Below, piece after piece: positions 23,089-31,349 of a stretch of 64,000 nucleotides of DNA. The position numbers and the translations under genes are program-made. The stretch lies in the NCBI RefSeq assembly GCF_021026375.1, contig NZ_JAJNDB010000003.1, positions 372,001-436,000 on the forward strand. The letters run 5' to 3'. Below the pieces are notes generated by a model. The model was not told the DNA's origin, ran no database searches, and saw only the letters and a list, made by a program, of their open reading frames with translations. Each line of letters starts with the position of its first letter. Position 1 is the stretch's first letter. This DNA comes from Actinomycetospora endophytica. Its GTDB lineage: Bacteria > Actinomycetota > Actinomycetes > Mycobacteriales > Pseudonocardiaceae.

Positions 23089-24495
23089 TCAGACCCGGAC
23101 GGGTGCGCGGCGAGCTGGGGTCGCGAGCGCGGCCTCGAGCTCCTCATGGGTGGGCTGCGCCATCGGTGGCGGGGTTCCGCCGGCGAGCACCCGCCGGACC
23201 CGCGCGACCAGGTCGGGATCCCGGTAGACGTCGTCCGGCCGCGACACCATGCCGAGTACCAGCCACAGGGCGCGGAACGCCACCGCGTCGAGCTGGCTCG
23301 CCGACCGGAGCTCGCCGAACGAGATCCGATCTTCCGCCCGGGCCGCCGCGGGGAGCGGGGCGCCGAGCACCGTGTGTCGGAGTCCAGCGAGCCGGGCGGC
23401 GTCGGAAGCGGCCTGGTCCTCGTACCACGGGACGACGGTGCGGGTGATCGACTCGTCCATCTGCAGGGCCTGCGCACGCGGGTCCCCGGGGTCGGAGGCG
23501 ACCGCCGCGACGAGGCCGACCACCGTGCGCATCGCGATGCCCAGACCGCGGGCGAAGGTGGGATTGGTGGTGCAGACCGCGTCGCCGACGGCGTGCAGGC
23601 CGTGCACGACGGGGGCTCCGTCGACGACCAGCCGGCGCAGGGTGTTGTGCAACCCGCCCATCACGGTGACGTCGGTGATGGGCTCGATCCGATCGAGCCA
23701 TTCACGGTAGAACGGGACGCTGCCCACCGCCGCGGTGAACACCTCGGGATCGCGGGCCGCCGTGAAGCGCCGGTCGGCGGCGAGGGGCGCGAGCGCGATC
23801 TGCACCGCGCCGTTGTCACCACCCCAGATGCCGATCGTGAACTCGTCGAGCGCCGCGACGACGCGGACCAGCGATGGGCCGTCGACGTCGCGGCGTCGGT
23901 ACTGCCGGCTGTAGTAGGCGGCTCCGCACTCGGCGAAGGTCATCGCGCTGGGTCGCGCACCGATCTCGCCCAGCCGGCGGTCGAGCGCCGACCGTCGCCC
24001 GCCGGCGTCGATCACGAGATCCGCGGTTACGCCACCGCCCGCGGTCCGTACGCCACGCACGCGGGGCAGGTCTCCGGGATCGGCGACGAGGCCGGTGACC
24101 TGGGCACGGTGCCGGATCGTCACGCCCGGCTCGACGGCGGCGGTCCGGCGGAGCACCCAGTCGACGGTGGCCCGTCTGGTCAGCACGAGCGTGAGGTCGT
24201 CGTCCGGGACCGCCGCCGGGCCCCCGGGCTCCGCCTCGACCGCCCCGGCAGCGAGCAGGCCCGCATACACGTCGGGGAGCCTCTCCCGCAGCAGGTGACG
24301 GCAGGTGGCCATGAGGACGTGCGGCTGCACGATCTGCGGCGCCGAGGCCCGGAACGCCGTCGCGGCCGAGGTCTCGACGTCGGGCGCGGCGCGGAGATCG
24401 TCGCGCTCGAGAACGACGACCTCGTGACCGTCCCGGGCGAGCAACAACGCCACCGAGAGGCCGGCGGCGCTGCCGCCGATGACGACGATCTTCAC
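23089..24495 (-). CDS. FAD-dependent oxidoreductase (halogenase/geranylgeranyl-reductase-like superfamily)
   Basis: 468 residues from GTG 24493-24495, preceded by GGAGGTGG. N-terminal FAD motif VVIGGSAAGLSVALLLA, an LERDD acidic end of strand two, ATVDWVLRR near residue 120, and a GD-type motif HAVGDAVCTTNPTFARGLG near 310. The halogenase WxWxIP motif was not seen. The substrate is unknown. It could be a squalene-epoxidase-like or tryptophan-halogenase-related monooxygenase. The upstream 186-base gap to the DsrE-like gene is less GC-rich than average. Confidence 0.75.
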   Translation of the reverse strand: MKIVVIGGSAAGLSVALLLARDGHEVVVLERDDLRAAPDVETSAATAFRASAPQIVQPHVLMATCRHLLRERLPDVYAGLLAAGAVEAEPGGPAAVPDDDLTLVLTRRATVDWVLRRTAAVEPGVTIRHRAQVTGLVADPGDLPRVRGVRTAGGGVTADLVIDAGGRRSALDRRLGEIGARPSAMTFAECGAAYYSRQYRRRDVDGPSLVRVVAALDEFTIGIWGGDNGAVQIALAPLAADRRFTAARDPEVFTAAVGSVPFYREWLDRIEPITDVTVMGGLHNTLRRLVVDGAPVVHGLHAVGDAVCTTNPTFARGLGIAMRTVVGLVAAVASDPGDPRAQALQMDESITRTVVPWYEDQAASDAARLAGLRHTVLGAPLPAAARAEDRISFGELRSASQLDAVAFRALWLVLGMVSRPDDVYRDPDLVARVRRVLAGGTPPPMAQPTHEELEAALATPARRAPVRV

Positions 24496-24616
24496 GAGCC
24501 ACCTCCGATGGCCGATATCAAGAGACGCCGAATGCTACTCATGGTGACAACATCAACGGGAAATCGCCGTCTGCAAGACCTGTAATCGAGATCTTAGGCT
24601 GTTCGGGTCGCCTTCT

Positions 24617-24633
24617 TATCACTCATTGTGATA
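24617..24633. promoter_or_regulatory. 17-base palindrome upstream of DsrE paralogue 2
   Basis: TATCAC-TCATT-GTGATA at 24617-24633 is a perfect six-base inverted repeat with five-base spacer, 48 bases before the DsrE-like ATG, in an AT-richer stretch between divergent genes. An operator is likely; the cognate regulator is not evident. Confidence 0.45.
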
Positions 24634-24681
24634 CTGCGGCATGCTGCCCTCAGACGTCATCCAGGCACTCGGGGAGTCCGC

Positions 24682-25047
24682 ATGAGCAACAAGGTCATCG
24701 TGAACCTGGCGACCGGGTTGGAGGACGCCGAGCGCGTCACCGTCGCCTTCCTCGTCGCCCTCGGCGCCGCCGAGCGTGGTCAGCCGGTGCGGATGTTCCT
24801 GACCAAGGAGGCCGTACGTCTCGCCCTCAAGGACGGGGCCACCGGCATCGCCTGCGATGGTTGTCCGCCGATCCCGGGCCTCGCCGAGCGCTTCGCGAAG
24901 GCGGGCGGCCTGTTCCAGGTGTGCCCGATCTGCTTCGAGGCCCGGAAACTCGACACCGTGGACCTCGTCGAGAACTCGCAGGTCGCCGGCACCGTTCCGT
25001 TGTTCGAATGGCTCGACGGCGAAGCCGGGACCGTCTTCAGCTACTGA
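24682..25047 (+). CDS. DsrE-like small sulfur-transfer-type protein (paralogue 2)
   Basis: 121 residues from ATG 24682, with CGGGGAG upstream. It has the same length and motifs as the protein at 16966: NLATGLEDAERVTVAFLVAL, MFLTKEAVRLAL, ACDGCPP and VCPICF, and the shared C-terminus VFSY/TTFSY. It is transcribed alone, behind a 17-base palindrome, while the first paralogue leads an operon. Two copies 7.4 kb apart suggest duplication or two regulated versions of one small redox/sulfur function. Confidence 0.82.
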   Translation: MSNKVIVNLATGLEDAERVTVAFLVALGAAERGQPVRMFLTKEAVRLALKDGATGIACDGCPPIPGLAERFAKAGGLFQVCPICFEARKLDTVDLVENSQVAGTVPLFEWLDGEAGTVFSY

Positions 25048-25082
25048 GCCGCGAGCCCGCGCCGCGTTCGAGATCGCGAATG

Positions 25083-25122
25083 GTGCGGCGGAACGCATCA
25101 GATTTGACGCGTTCCGCCGCAC
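25083..25122. terminator. 18-base-pair hairpin after DsrE paralogue 2
   Basis: Arms 25083-25100 and 25105-25122 are complementary at 17 of 18 positions around the loop GATT; the left arm begins GTGCGGCGGAACGC. It lies 36 bases after the DsrE stop and before the end of the convergent synthetase gene, so it can terminate both. Confidence 0.75.
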
Positions 25123-25277
25123 GGAAGACGATCAAGGCGCTGAACGCCGGCGTTGCGTCTGGGTGCGCCGGTGATCGCGAGGGCCGGGGGCGTCGCACGG
25201 TCTCTCGTCAGAGGCCGACCCGACCATGATCACCAGAATGAGGCGGATCTGGGCGCCGAGGGCCGCCCGGACGACGT

Positions 25278-28200
25278 CTACGAGACCGGGTGCCGCGAGC
25301 CCGCGACCTCCTCGGCCGGGTTGCCCATCCACCGGGCCCCCGGCGGGACCTGCTGCCCCTTGGTGAGGAAGGCGTTCCCGCCCAGCCGCGACCCGGTCCC
25401 GAGGACGGTGTCGTAGTGCACGAACGCCAGTGGCTCGAGCTCGGCCCCGGACCCGACGACGATCGGCGCGGCCTTGAAGACGCCGTCCTCCATCGAGTGC
25501 GGCTGCAGCACGACGCCGTCGTTGAGCGTGACGTCGTCGCCGAGCGCGACGAGTGACTTCTCGCTGATGCTCGCGCCGTCGTCGAACAGGCGCCGCCCGA
25601 CCCGCACCCCGAGCAGCCGCCACACCGTGCTCTTGAACGGGGTCCCGTTGAGCACGCTGGGCTGCATGCTGAACTTCCAGAAGCGCTCGTGGCGCCAGAA
25701 GTACGGGTCGTAGATCGAGCAGTACTGCGGGCGCAGCGCCCGGAACCGGGTGCTGAGCCGTTCGAGCAGCACCCCGTAGGCGAGGTTGAGCGGGCCCGCG
25801 ACGAGCACCGCGCACGCCACGACCGAGATGCCGACGGTGTCGTCGAGGTTCACCGCGACCAGCGCGAGGATCGTCAGGAGCGCGACCCGGACCCACTGGG
25901 CGAGCAGGAACAGCACGATGGTGCGGAGGTTGTGGGCGTTCTTCTGGGCCAGGCGCCGTCGCAGCCCGGTGCGGCTCAGCGCGAAGTCGGCCTCGTCGGC
26001 CCGGCGTCGCGGGATCTCGAAGGCCGGGGAGCCGAGCAGGCCGATCCCGGAGCGGACCCGGCCGTCCGCGGGGATCGAGGTCTTGCTGCCGATGAACACG
26101 TCGTCGTCGAGACGCGCGCCCGGGGGCACCGAGATCACGTTGCCGAGGAAGCAGCGGCTCCCGATCGCGAGGTGCTCGGTGCGGAACGCGGTCGCGGACT
26201 GCTCGGTGTTCACCAGGTCGACGCCGTCGGAGAGCATCGTCCCGGCGCCGACGGTGATCGAGTACGGGTTCTCGTGGCGCAGCTCGGCGCCGACGTTCGA
26301 GCCGGTCTGGCCCGCGTCCGTCATGGCGTAGCCGAGGGCACGCAGGTAGCCCACGACGTAGGAGCTGTCGCCGAGCAGCCGCACGAAGAAGGGCACGTTG
26401 GTCACGCGGGAGACCGCCCGCTGGCAGGCGTGCGCCACCCCGTACAGCGGGTGGACCCGGCCGGGGACCAGCACCCGCGCCAGGACCCGGGGCAGCGTGC
26501 ACACCGCGGCGAGCCCCAGCGCGACGGCGCCGAGGTAGAGCACGAGGGAGACGCCGAGCGCGCCCAGGTAGAACGCCGGGTCGCCGAGCCCGGAGATGCC
26601 GGGCAGGACGGCGTCGCCGACGGCGGGCAGCGCGTCGCCCGCGGTGATCGCGCAGGCCACCAGGAACGGGACCACGAGCAGGAGCGCCCCGACCTCGGAG
26701 ACCGCGGCGACCACCCGCCGTCGACGGGGGCAGTGCGCACTCGGCAGCGTCGGCGGCGCGTGGTCGGCCGGCCGGGCCGGGGAGCCGTGCCAGTGGCGCC
26801 CGTCCGGGACCCGCTGCCCGGTGTGCACCGACGACGCGTGCGCGAGCCGCGCCCCGTCGCCGACCACGGTGTCGATCTCGAGGAGGGAGCCCTCCCCGAC
26901 CACGGCGTCCGCGCCGATGCGCACCCGGCCGGTGCGCAGGGCGCCCGCGCGGGCCTGGTAGCCGGTGAACGCCACGCTCCGGCGCACCACGGCCCCGTCG
27001 CCGATCTCGATCAGGTCGGGGCACACCGGCACCGTCGTCGAGAGGATCACCGCGCCCCGCCCGATGCGCGCGCCCAGGGCCCGCAGGTAGAGCACGTAGA
27101 TCGGTGACCCCGCGAACAGGGCCAGCGGGCAGGAACGGATCAGGGTGGCGACCGTCCAGAACCGGACGTACGCCAGGCTCCAGAGCCGGATCGTGTCGGG
27201 TCGGCACCGTCCGACGAGCAGCCACTTCGCGGCGATCGGCAGCAGGCACACCACGGCACCGGACGCGGCCAGGGCGGCGAGGACGCGCAGGTAGAGCTCG
27301 CCGAAGCCCTGGCTGGGGCCGACCCAGTCCACGTCGACGTTCGCGATCAGCACGCCGCCGAGCGCGAGGGCCGCCAGGACCAGCAGCTGCAGCACCCCGC
27401 ACGCGCGGTGCATCCAGGTCCCGACGCGCGGCTCGGGCGGGTGCTCGGGCAGGCCCACCGCCGCACCGGGCGTGGCCTGCGCGAGCGCCGCCGCGAGCGA
27501 GCGCACCGTCGGGTGGGCGTACATGAGCCGGATCGGGACGGGCGGGAGGTCGGTGTCGCGGCGCAGCGCCGCCGCGACCCGGGCGAGGGTGAGCGAGTTC
27601 GCACCGAGGTCGTCGACGAGGTGGGACTCGACCGAGACCCGCTCGAGGTCGAGCACCCCGGCGAACGCCGCGGCGAGCGACTCCTCGGTGCGGGTGGCGG
27701 GGGCGACGACGGTGCCGGGAGCGCCGCCGCGACGGGCGGCGGGCGCCGGGAGCGCCGCGCGGTCGACCTTGCCGCTGCTCATCATCGGGATCTCGGCGAG
27801 CCGCTGGAAGTACGCGGGCACCATGTGCGCGGGCAGGGCGCTGCGCAGCCGGGCGGCGAGCGACTCCTCGTCGACGGCCACGCCGTGCTGCACCCGGTAG
27901 TAGCCGACGAGTTCGGTGACCCCCGACGACGGGGTGTGGGTGGCGACGACGGCCTGGGCCACGCCGGGCACGGCGCCCAGCACGGCCTCGATCTCGCCGA
28001 GCTCCACGCGGAAGCCGCGGATCTTCACCTGGGAGTCGGCGCGCCCGACGTAGGTCAGTCCCTCCCGGTCCGCGCGCACCAGGTCACCGCTGCGGTACGC
28101 GCGGCCCCAGCCCAGGGCGGGCAGCGGGCGGAAGGCCGCGGCGTCCTTCTCGGGGTCGAGGTAGCGGGCGGTCCCGACCCCGGCGATGACCAGCTCACCG

Positions 28201-29429
28201 ACCTCGCCGGGACGCACCGGGTGGCCGCGCTCGGGGTCGACGACAGCGAGTTGCCAGCCCGCGAGCGGCAGCCCGATCCGCACCGGCTCCCCGGGACGCA
28301 GCCGGGAGGCGCAGGCGACCACGGTGGTCTCGGTGGGCCCGTAGGTGTTCCAGACCTCGTCGCACACCGCGGCCAGCCGGTGCGCCAGCTGATCGGGGCA
28401 CGCCTCACCGCCGAGGATGAGCAGGCGCAGGCCGCGGCACTGCTCGGCGCTCCACAGCCCGGCCAGGGTCGGCACCGTCGACACCACGGTGATGTCCCGG
28501 GCGGCGAGCCAGTCGCCGATCTCCGCGCCGGAGCGGACCAGCGACCGCGGCGCGGGCACCAGGCAGGCACCGTGGCGCCAGGCGAGCCACATCTCCTCGC
28601 ACGACGCGTCGAACCCGACCGACAGCGACGCCATCACCCGGTCGCCCGGGCCGAGCGGCCGGTGCCGCAGGAACAGCCGGGCCTCGGCGTCGACGAAGGC
28701 CGCGGCGCTGCGGTGGGAGACCGCGACGCCCTTCGGGGTCCCGGTGGTGCCCGAGGTGAAGATGATCCAGGCGTCGTCCGAGGGCAGCGGCCGCCCGGGC
28801 GGGAGAGCGGGGGGACCGCCGCGGCGGGTCTCGTAGGTCTCCGCGTCGGTCAGCACGCCCCGCACCTCGGCGCGGGCGAACACCAGGTCCGCCCGGTCCG
28901 CGGGGTCCTCGGCGTCGACCGGGACGTAGGCGGCCCCGACGGCGAGCACCCCGAGGACGGCGACGTAGAGGTCGGCCGTGCCGGAGGCGACGCGGATCCC
29001 GACGCGGTCGCCGCGTCCCACGCCGTGGGCGGCGAGCAGGACCGCGACCCGGTTCGCCTCACTGCGCAGCGCGGCGTAGTCCAGGGTCCGTGTGCCGTCG
29101 TCGATCGCGGGACGGTCGGGGTACGCGGCGGCCGTCGTGGCGAGCACGTCGAGCAGGGTCCGCGGGGGTGCGGAGCTCCCGCCGAGGTGGACGGCCCCGG
29201 GCGGCGGGACCGCCGGACGCCGGGGCCGCCGGACGGTCGGCGAGTCCGCGTCCGGGCGGACGGCCGGGACACCGCCGGGCGGGGACGGCGGCGCACCCGG
29301 CGCCGCGAATCCGTGCGGCGGGGACGGCGGCGCACCCGGCGCCGGGAGACCGCGCGGCGGGGACGGCGGAGCACCGGTACGGGCCGGGAGGGCGCCGGTG
29401 GGGGCCGGGCCGACTCCTACTGGGTGCAC
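25278..29429 (-). CDS. Pls/PosA-type single-module peptide synthetase with membrane-embedded tandem acyltransferase domains
   Basis: 1383 residues from GTG 29427-29429 (AGGAGGA at good spacing). Order: Pro-rich N-terminus with three 13-residue repeats (1-85); adenylation domain (90-565) with FTSGTTGTPKG at 224, YGPTETT at 363 and Lys554; carrier domain with Ser612 in DDLGANSL; then three left-handed-helix acyltransferase-like domains separated by three pairs of membrane helices (near 678, 710, 850, 890, 1110 and 1140). This is the layout of epsilon-poly-L-lysine synthetase Pls and relatives, which join free amino acids into short polymers. Aligned by eye to GrsA, the specificity residues read D-A-E-S-I-G-T-V-V-K; the acidic third residue suits a basic amino acid. 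RodA/FtsW gene lies upstream. Confidence 0.88.
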   Translation of the reverse strand: MHPVGVGPAPTGALPARTGAPPSPPRGLPAPGAPPSPPHGFAAPGAPPSPPGGVPAVRPDADSPTVRRPRRPAVPPPGAVHLGGSSAPPRTLLDVLATTAAAYPDRPAIDDGTRTLDYAALRSEANRVAVLLAAHGVGRGDRVGIRVASGTADLYVAVLGVLAVGAAYVPVDAEDPADRADLVFARAEVRGVLTDAETYETRRGGPPALPPGRPLPSDDAWIIFTSGTTGTPKGVAVSHRSAAAFVDAEARLFLRHRPLGPGDRVMASLSVGFDASCEEMWLAWRHGACLVPAPRSLVRSGAEIGDWLAARDITVVSTVPTLAGLWSAEQCRGLRLLILGGEACPDQLAHRLAAVCDEVWNTYGPTETTVVACASRLRPGEPVRIGLPLAGWQLAVVDPERGHPVRPGEVGELVIAGVGTARYLDPEKDAAAFRPLPALGWGRAYRSGDLVRADREGLTYVGRADSQVKIRGFRVELGEIEAVLGAVPGVAQAVVATHTPSSGVTELVGYYRVQHGVAVDEESLAARLRSALPAHMVPAYFQRLAEIPMMSSGKVDRAALPAPAARRGGAPGTVVAPATRTEESLAAAFAGVLDLERVSVESHLVDDLGANSLTLARVAAALRRDTDLPPVPIRLMYAHPTVRSLAAALAQATPGAAVGLPEHPPEPRVGTWMHRACGVLQLLVLAALALGGVLIANVDVDWVGPSQGFGELYLRVLAALAASGAVVCLLPIAAKWLLVGRCRPDTIRLWSLAYVRFWTVATLIRSCPLALFAGSPIYVLYLRALGARIGRGAVILSTTVPVCPDLIEIGDGAVVRRSVAFTGYQARAGALRTGRVRIGADAVVGEGSLLEIDTVVGDGARLAHASSVHTGQRVPDGRHWHGSPARPADHAPPTLPSAHCPRRRRVVAAVSEVGALLLVVPFLVACAITAGDALPAVGDAVLPGISGLGDPAFYLGALGVSLVLYLGAVALGLAAVCTLPRVLARVLVPGRVHPLYGVAHACQRAVSRVTNVPFFVRLLGDSSYVVGYLRALGYAMTDAGQTGSNVGAELRHENPYSITVGAGTMLSDGVDLVNTEQSATAFRTEHLAIGSRCFLGNVISVPPGARLDDDVFIGSKTSIPADGRVRSGIGLLGSPAFEIPRRRADEADFALSRTGLRRRLAQKNAHNLRTIVLFLLAQWVRVALLTILALVAVNLDDTVGISVVACAVLVAGPLNLAYGVLLERLSTRFRALRPQYCSIYDPYFWRHERFWKFSMQPSVLNGTPFKSTVWRLLGVRVGRRLFDDGASISEKSLVALGDDVTLNDGVVLQPHSMEDGVFKAAPIVVGSGAELEPLAFVHYDTVLGTGSRLGGNAFLTKGQQVPPGARWMGNPAEEVAGSRHPVS
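29278..29394 (-). repeat. Three tandem 39-base units in synthetase N-terminus
   Basis: Units at 29278-29316, 29317-29355 and 29356-29394 share GGCGGGGACGGCGG and related sequence and encode copies of a 13-residue unit beginning GAPPSPP. The repeats form a flexible Pro/Gly linker before the adenylation domain. Confidence 0.8.
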
Positions 29430-29647
29430 GCCGTGTCCTCCTGGGGTGGTGTCGCGGCTCGAGGTGGGGTGCGACGCGGAGCGCGGCGAAGCTAGTGAGG
29501 GCGCCGGACCCGCGGCCCGGTGCCTGAGGGGGTCGGGGCCGGGGCCGCGTCGAATGGTCGGTGCGGCGCGCCGAGGGTCGGCGAAGGCCGCGGTCTGCTC
29601 ATCCGTGTGAAACCGGGGTGAGCCCGAGGCGTGCCCTCCGGACGGCG

Positions 29648-31072
29648 TCACTCGGCCGGAGCCCGGGAGCTGACCATGGTCGCCGCCTCCGCGAGCGGCG
29701 TGACCGGAGCGGCGGGACGGGCCTCCTCGGGCCGCCGGACGTGGTGGGAGATGCGCAGCAGGATCGCGACGAGCACGTAGTTCGCGAGCAGCGAGGAGCC
29801 GCCGTAGGACAGGAACGGGGCCGTCAGACCGGTCTCCGGGATGAGGTCGGTGACCCCGCCGACGACGATGAACACCTGCAGGGCCAGCGAGAACGACAGC
29901 CCGGCGGCGAGCAGCGTCGAGAAGCCGTCGCGGGCCGCGTTCGCCGCGTGGAGGCCTCGGCCGATCAGCAGCAGGTAGACGCACAGGATCGCGGCGAGCC
30001 CGGTCAGCCCGAGCTCCTCCCCCATCCCGGCGATGATGAAGTCGGTGTTCGCCAGCGGGACCAGGTCGGGGCGGCCGGCGCCGAGCCCGGTTCCGAGCAT
30101 GCCGCCGTAGGCGAGCCCGAACAGGCCCTGGGAGAGCTGGTACCCGTTGCCGGCGAAGTCCGCGAACGGGCTCTCCCAGACCTGCACGCGGACCTGGACG
30201 TGGGCGAACAGGTGGTAGGCGAGCACGCTGGTCGCGGCGAAGAAGGCCAGGCCGATCAGCACCCACGACACCCGCTCGGTCGCGATGTAGATCATCGCGA
30301 GCACGACGCCGAAGAACAGCAGGGACGCCCCCAGCTCCTTCTCCAGGGCGAGCACCCCGACGGCGGCGAGCCACGCGATCACCAGCGGCGCGAGGTCGCG
30401 GGGCCGGGGGAACTCCATCCGGCCGAGGCGCCGACCCGCCGTCGTGAACAGCTCGCGCTTCTCGACGAGCAGCGATGCCGCGAACACGATGATCGCGAGC
30501 TTGGCGAACTCGCCGGGCTGCAGCGAGACCGGTCCGACCCGGATCCAGAGCTTGGCCCCGTTGACCTGGGAGATGCTCGCCGGCAGCACCCCGGGCAGCA
30601 CCAGCAGCACCAGCCCGACCAGGCCCAGCAGGTAGCTGTAGCGCGAGAGCACCCGGTGGTCGGGCAGCCGCCACATCACCACCGCGAGCAGGACCACCGA
30701 CCCGCCCGCCCAGGCCAGCTGCCGGATCGCGTTCGACGACGGGGCGGGCAGCCCCTGCCCGACGGCGGAGGCGGCCGCGGCGAGATCGAGCCGGTGGATC
30801 ATCACCAGGCCGAGACCGGTCAGGAGCGCCACGCACGGCAGGATCAGCGGGTCGGCGTAGGGGGCCCAGCGGCGCACGGCGAGGTGCGCGCCCGCGAACA
30901 GCGCGAGGTAGGCCAGGCCCAGGTAGCCCAGGGCGAAGCTCAGCGCGTGCTGCTGGTCGATCTCCACCGACACCAGCGACGCGGTCGTGATCGTCGCCGC
31001 GGCGACGAGCAGCAGCAGCTCGGTCCGGCGGCCGGTGGCCGGTCCGGGTGGTCCGTCGGGGACGCGGGTCAG
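29648..31072 (-). CDS. RodA/FtsW/SpoVE-family SEDS protein (probable CTG start)
   Basis: 474 residues if it starts at CTG 31070-31072, six bases after GGAGG; the first ATG/GTG/TTG in frame is GTG 30971-30973, which would remove the first membrane helix (ELLLLVAAATITTASLVSV). About ten membrane helices follow. SEDS motifs: VSLQPGEFAKLA (usual QPSEFAK), EKELGASLLFF, GEELGLTG and LTAPFLSYGGSSLL. SEDS proteins polymerise peptidoglycan glycan strands. Its partners pbpA/pstP are not adjacent; instead the Pls-type synthetase follows 218 bases downstream on the same strand. A second, locus-specific SEDS copy is possible. Confidence 0.88.
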   Translation of the reverse strand: MTRVPDGPPGPATGRRTELLLLVAAATITTASLVSVEIDQQHALSFALGYLGLAYLALFAGAHLAVRRWAPYADPLILPCVALLTGLGLVMIHRLDLAAAASAVGQGLPAPSSNAIRQLAWAGGSVVLLAVVMWRLPDHRVLSRYSYLLGLVGLVLLVLPGVLPASISQVNGAKLWIRVGPVSLQPGEFAKLAIIVFAASLLVEKRELFTTAGRRLGRMEFPRPRDLAPLVIAWLAAVGVLALEKELGASLLFFGVVLAMIYIATERVSWVLIGLAFFAATSVLAYHLFAHVQVRVQVWESPFADFAGNGYQLSQGLFGLAYGGMLGTGLGAGRPDLVPLANTDFIIAGMGEELGLTGLAAILCVYLLLIGRGLHAANAARDGFSTLLAAGLSFSLALQVFIVVGGVTDLIPETGLTAPFLSYGGSSLLANYVLVAILLRISHHVRRPEEARPAAPVTPLAEAATMVSSRAPAE

Positions 31073-31349
31073 GGGACACCTCCGGGGGCGACGGGACGGT
31101 CCGACGGACCAGATACTCGCACGAACATTTGAGCGTCATGGAGGCGCCGCAGCCTTCTGACCTGCGTCGAAGCCGGTGATGACCAGGCGATGGGGTGCCG
31201 ATGAGCAACGCCAGAGATCGACCACCGGCCGTCGACGACGACGGTCCGCTCGCCGTGTCGGACGGTTCCGGACGGCCCGTTCGTGCCACCCGTCACCCGT
31301 ACCGAGCCGGCCCGCCCCGTGCGCCGCTCGCGACCAGGGAGGAACGACG

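Noticed and set aside
24618..24632. A CRP-type site at the palindrome before DsrE paralogue 2
   Set aside because: The half-sites run in the opposite order (TCAC...GTGA rather than TGTGA...TCACA), so a CRP assignment is not supported; kept only as an unassigned palindrome.
31115..31135. CGAACATTTGAG, like half of an actinobacterial LexA box
   Set aside because: The second half-site GTTCG is missing, so an SOS box is not supported.
29430..31289. Possible N-terminal extension of the Pls-type synthetase to a 2003-residue protein
   Set aside because: The extension is antisense or out-of-frame sequence within the RodA gene; GTG 29429 has an AGGAGGA site and the family length fits.
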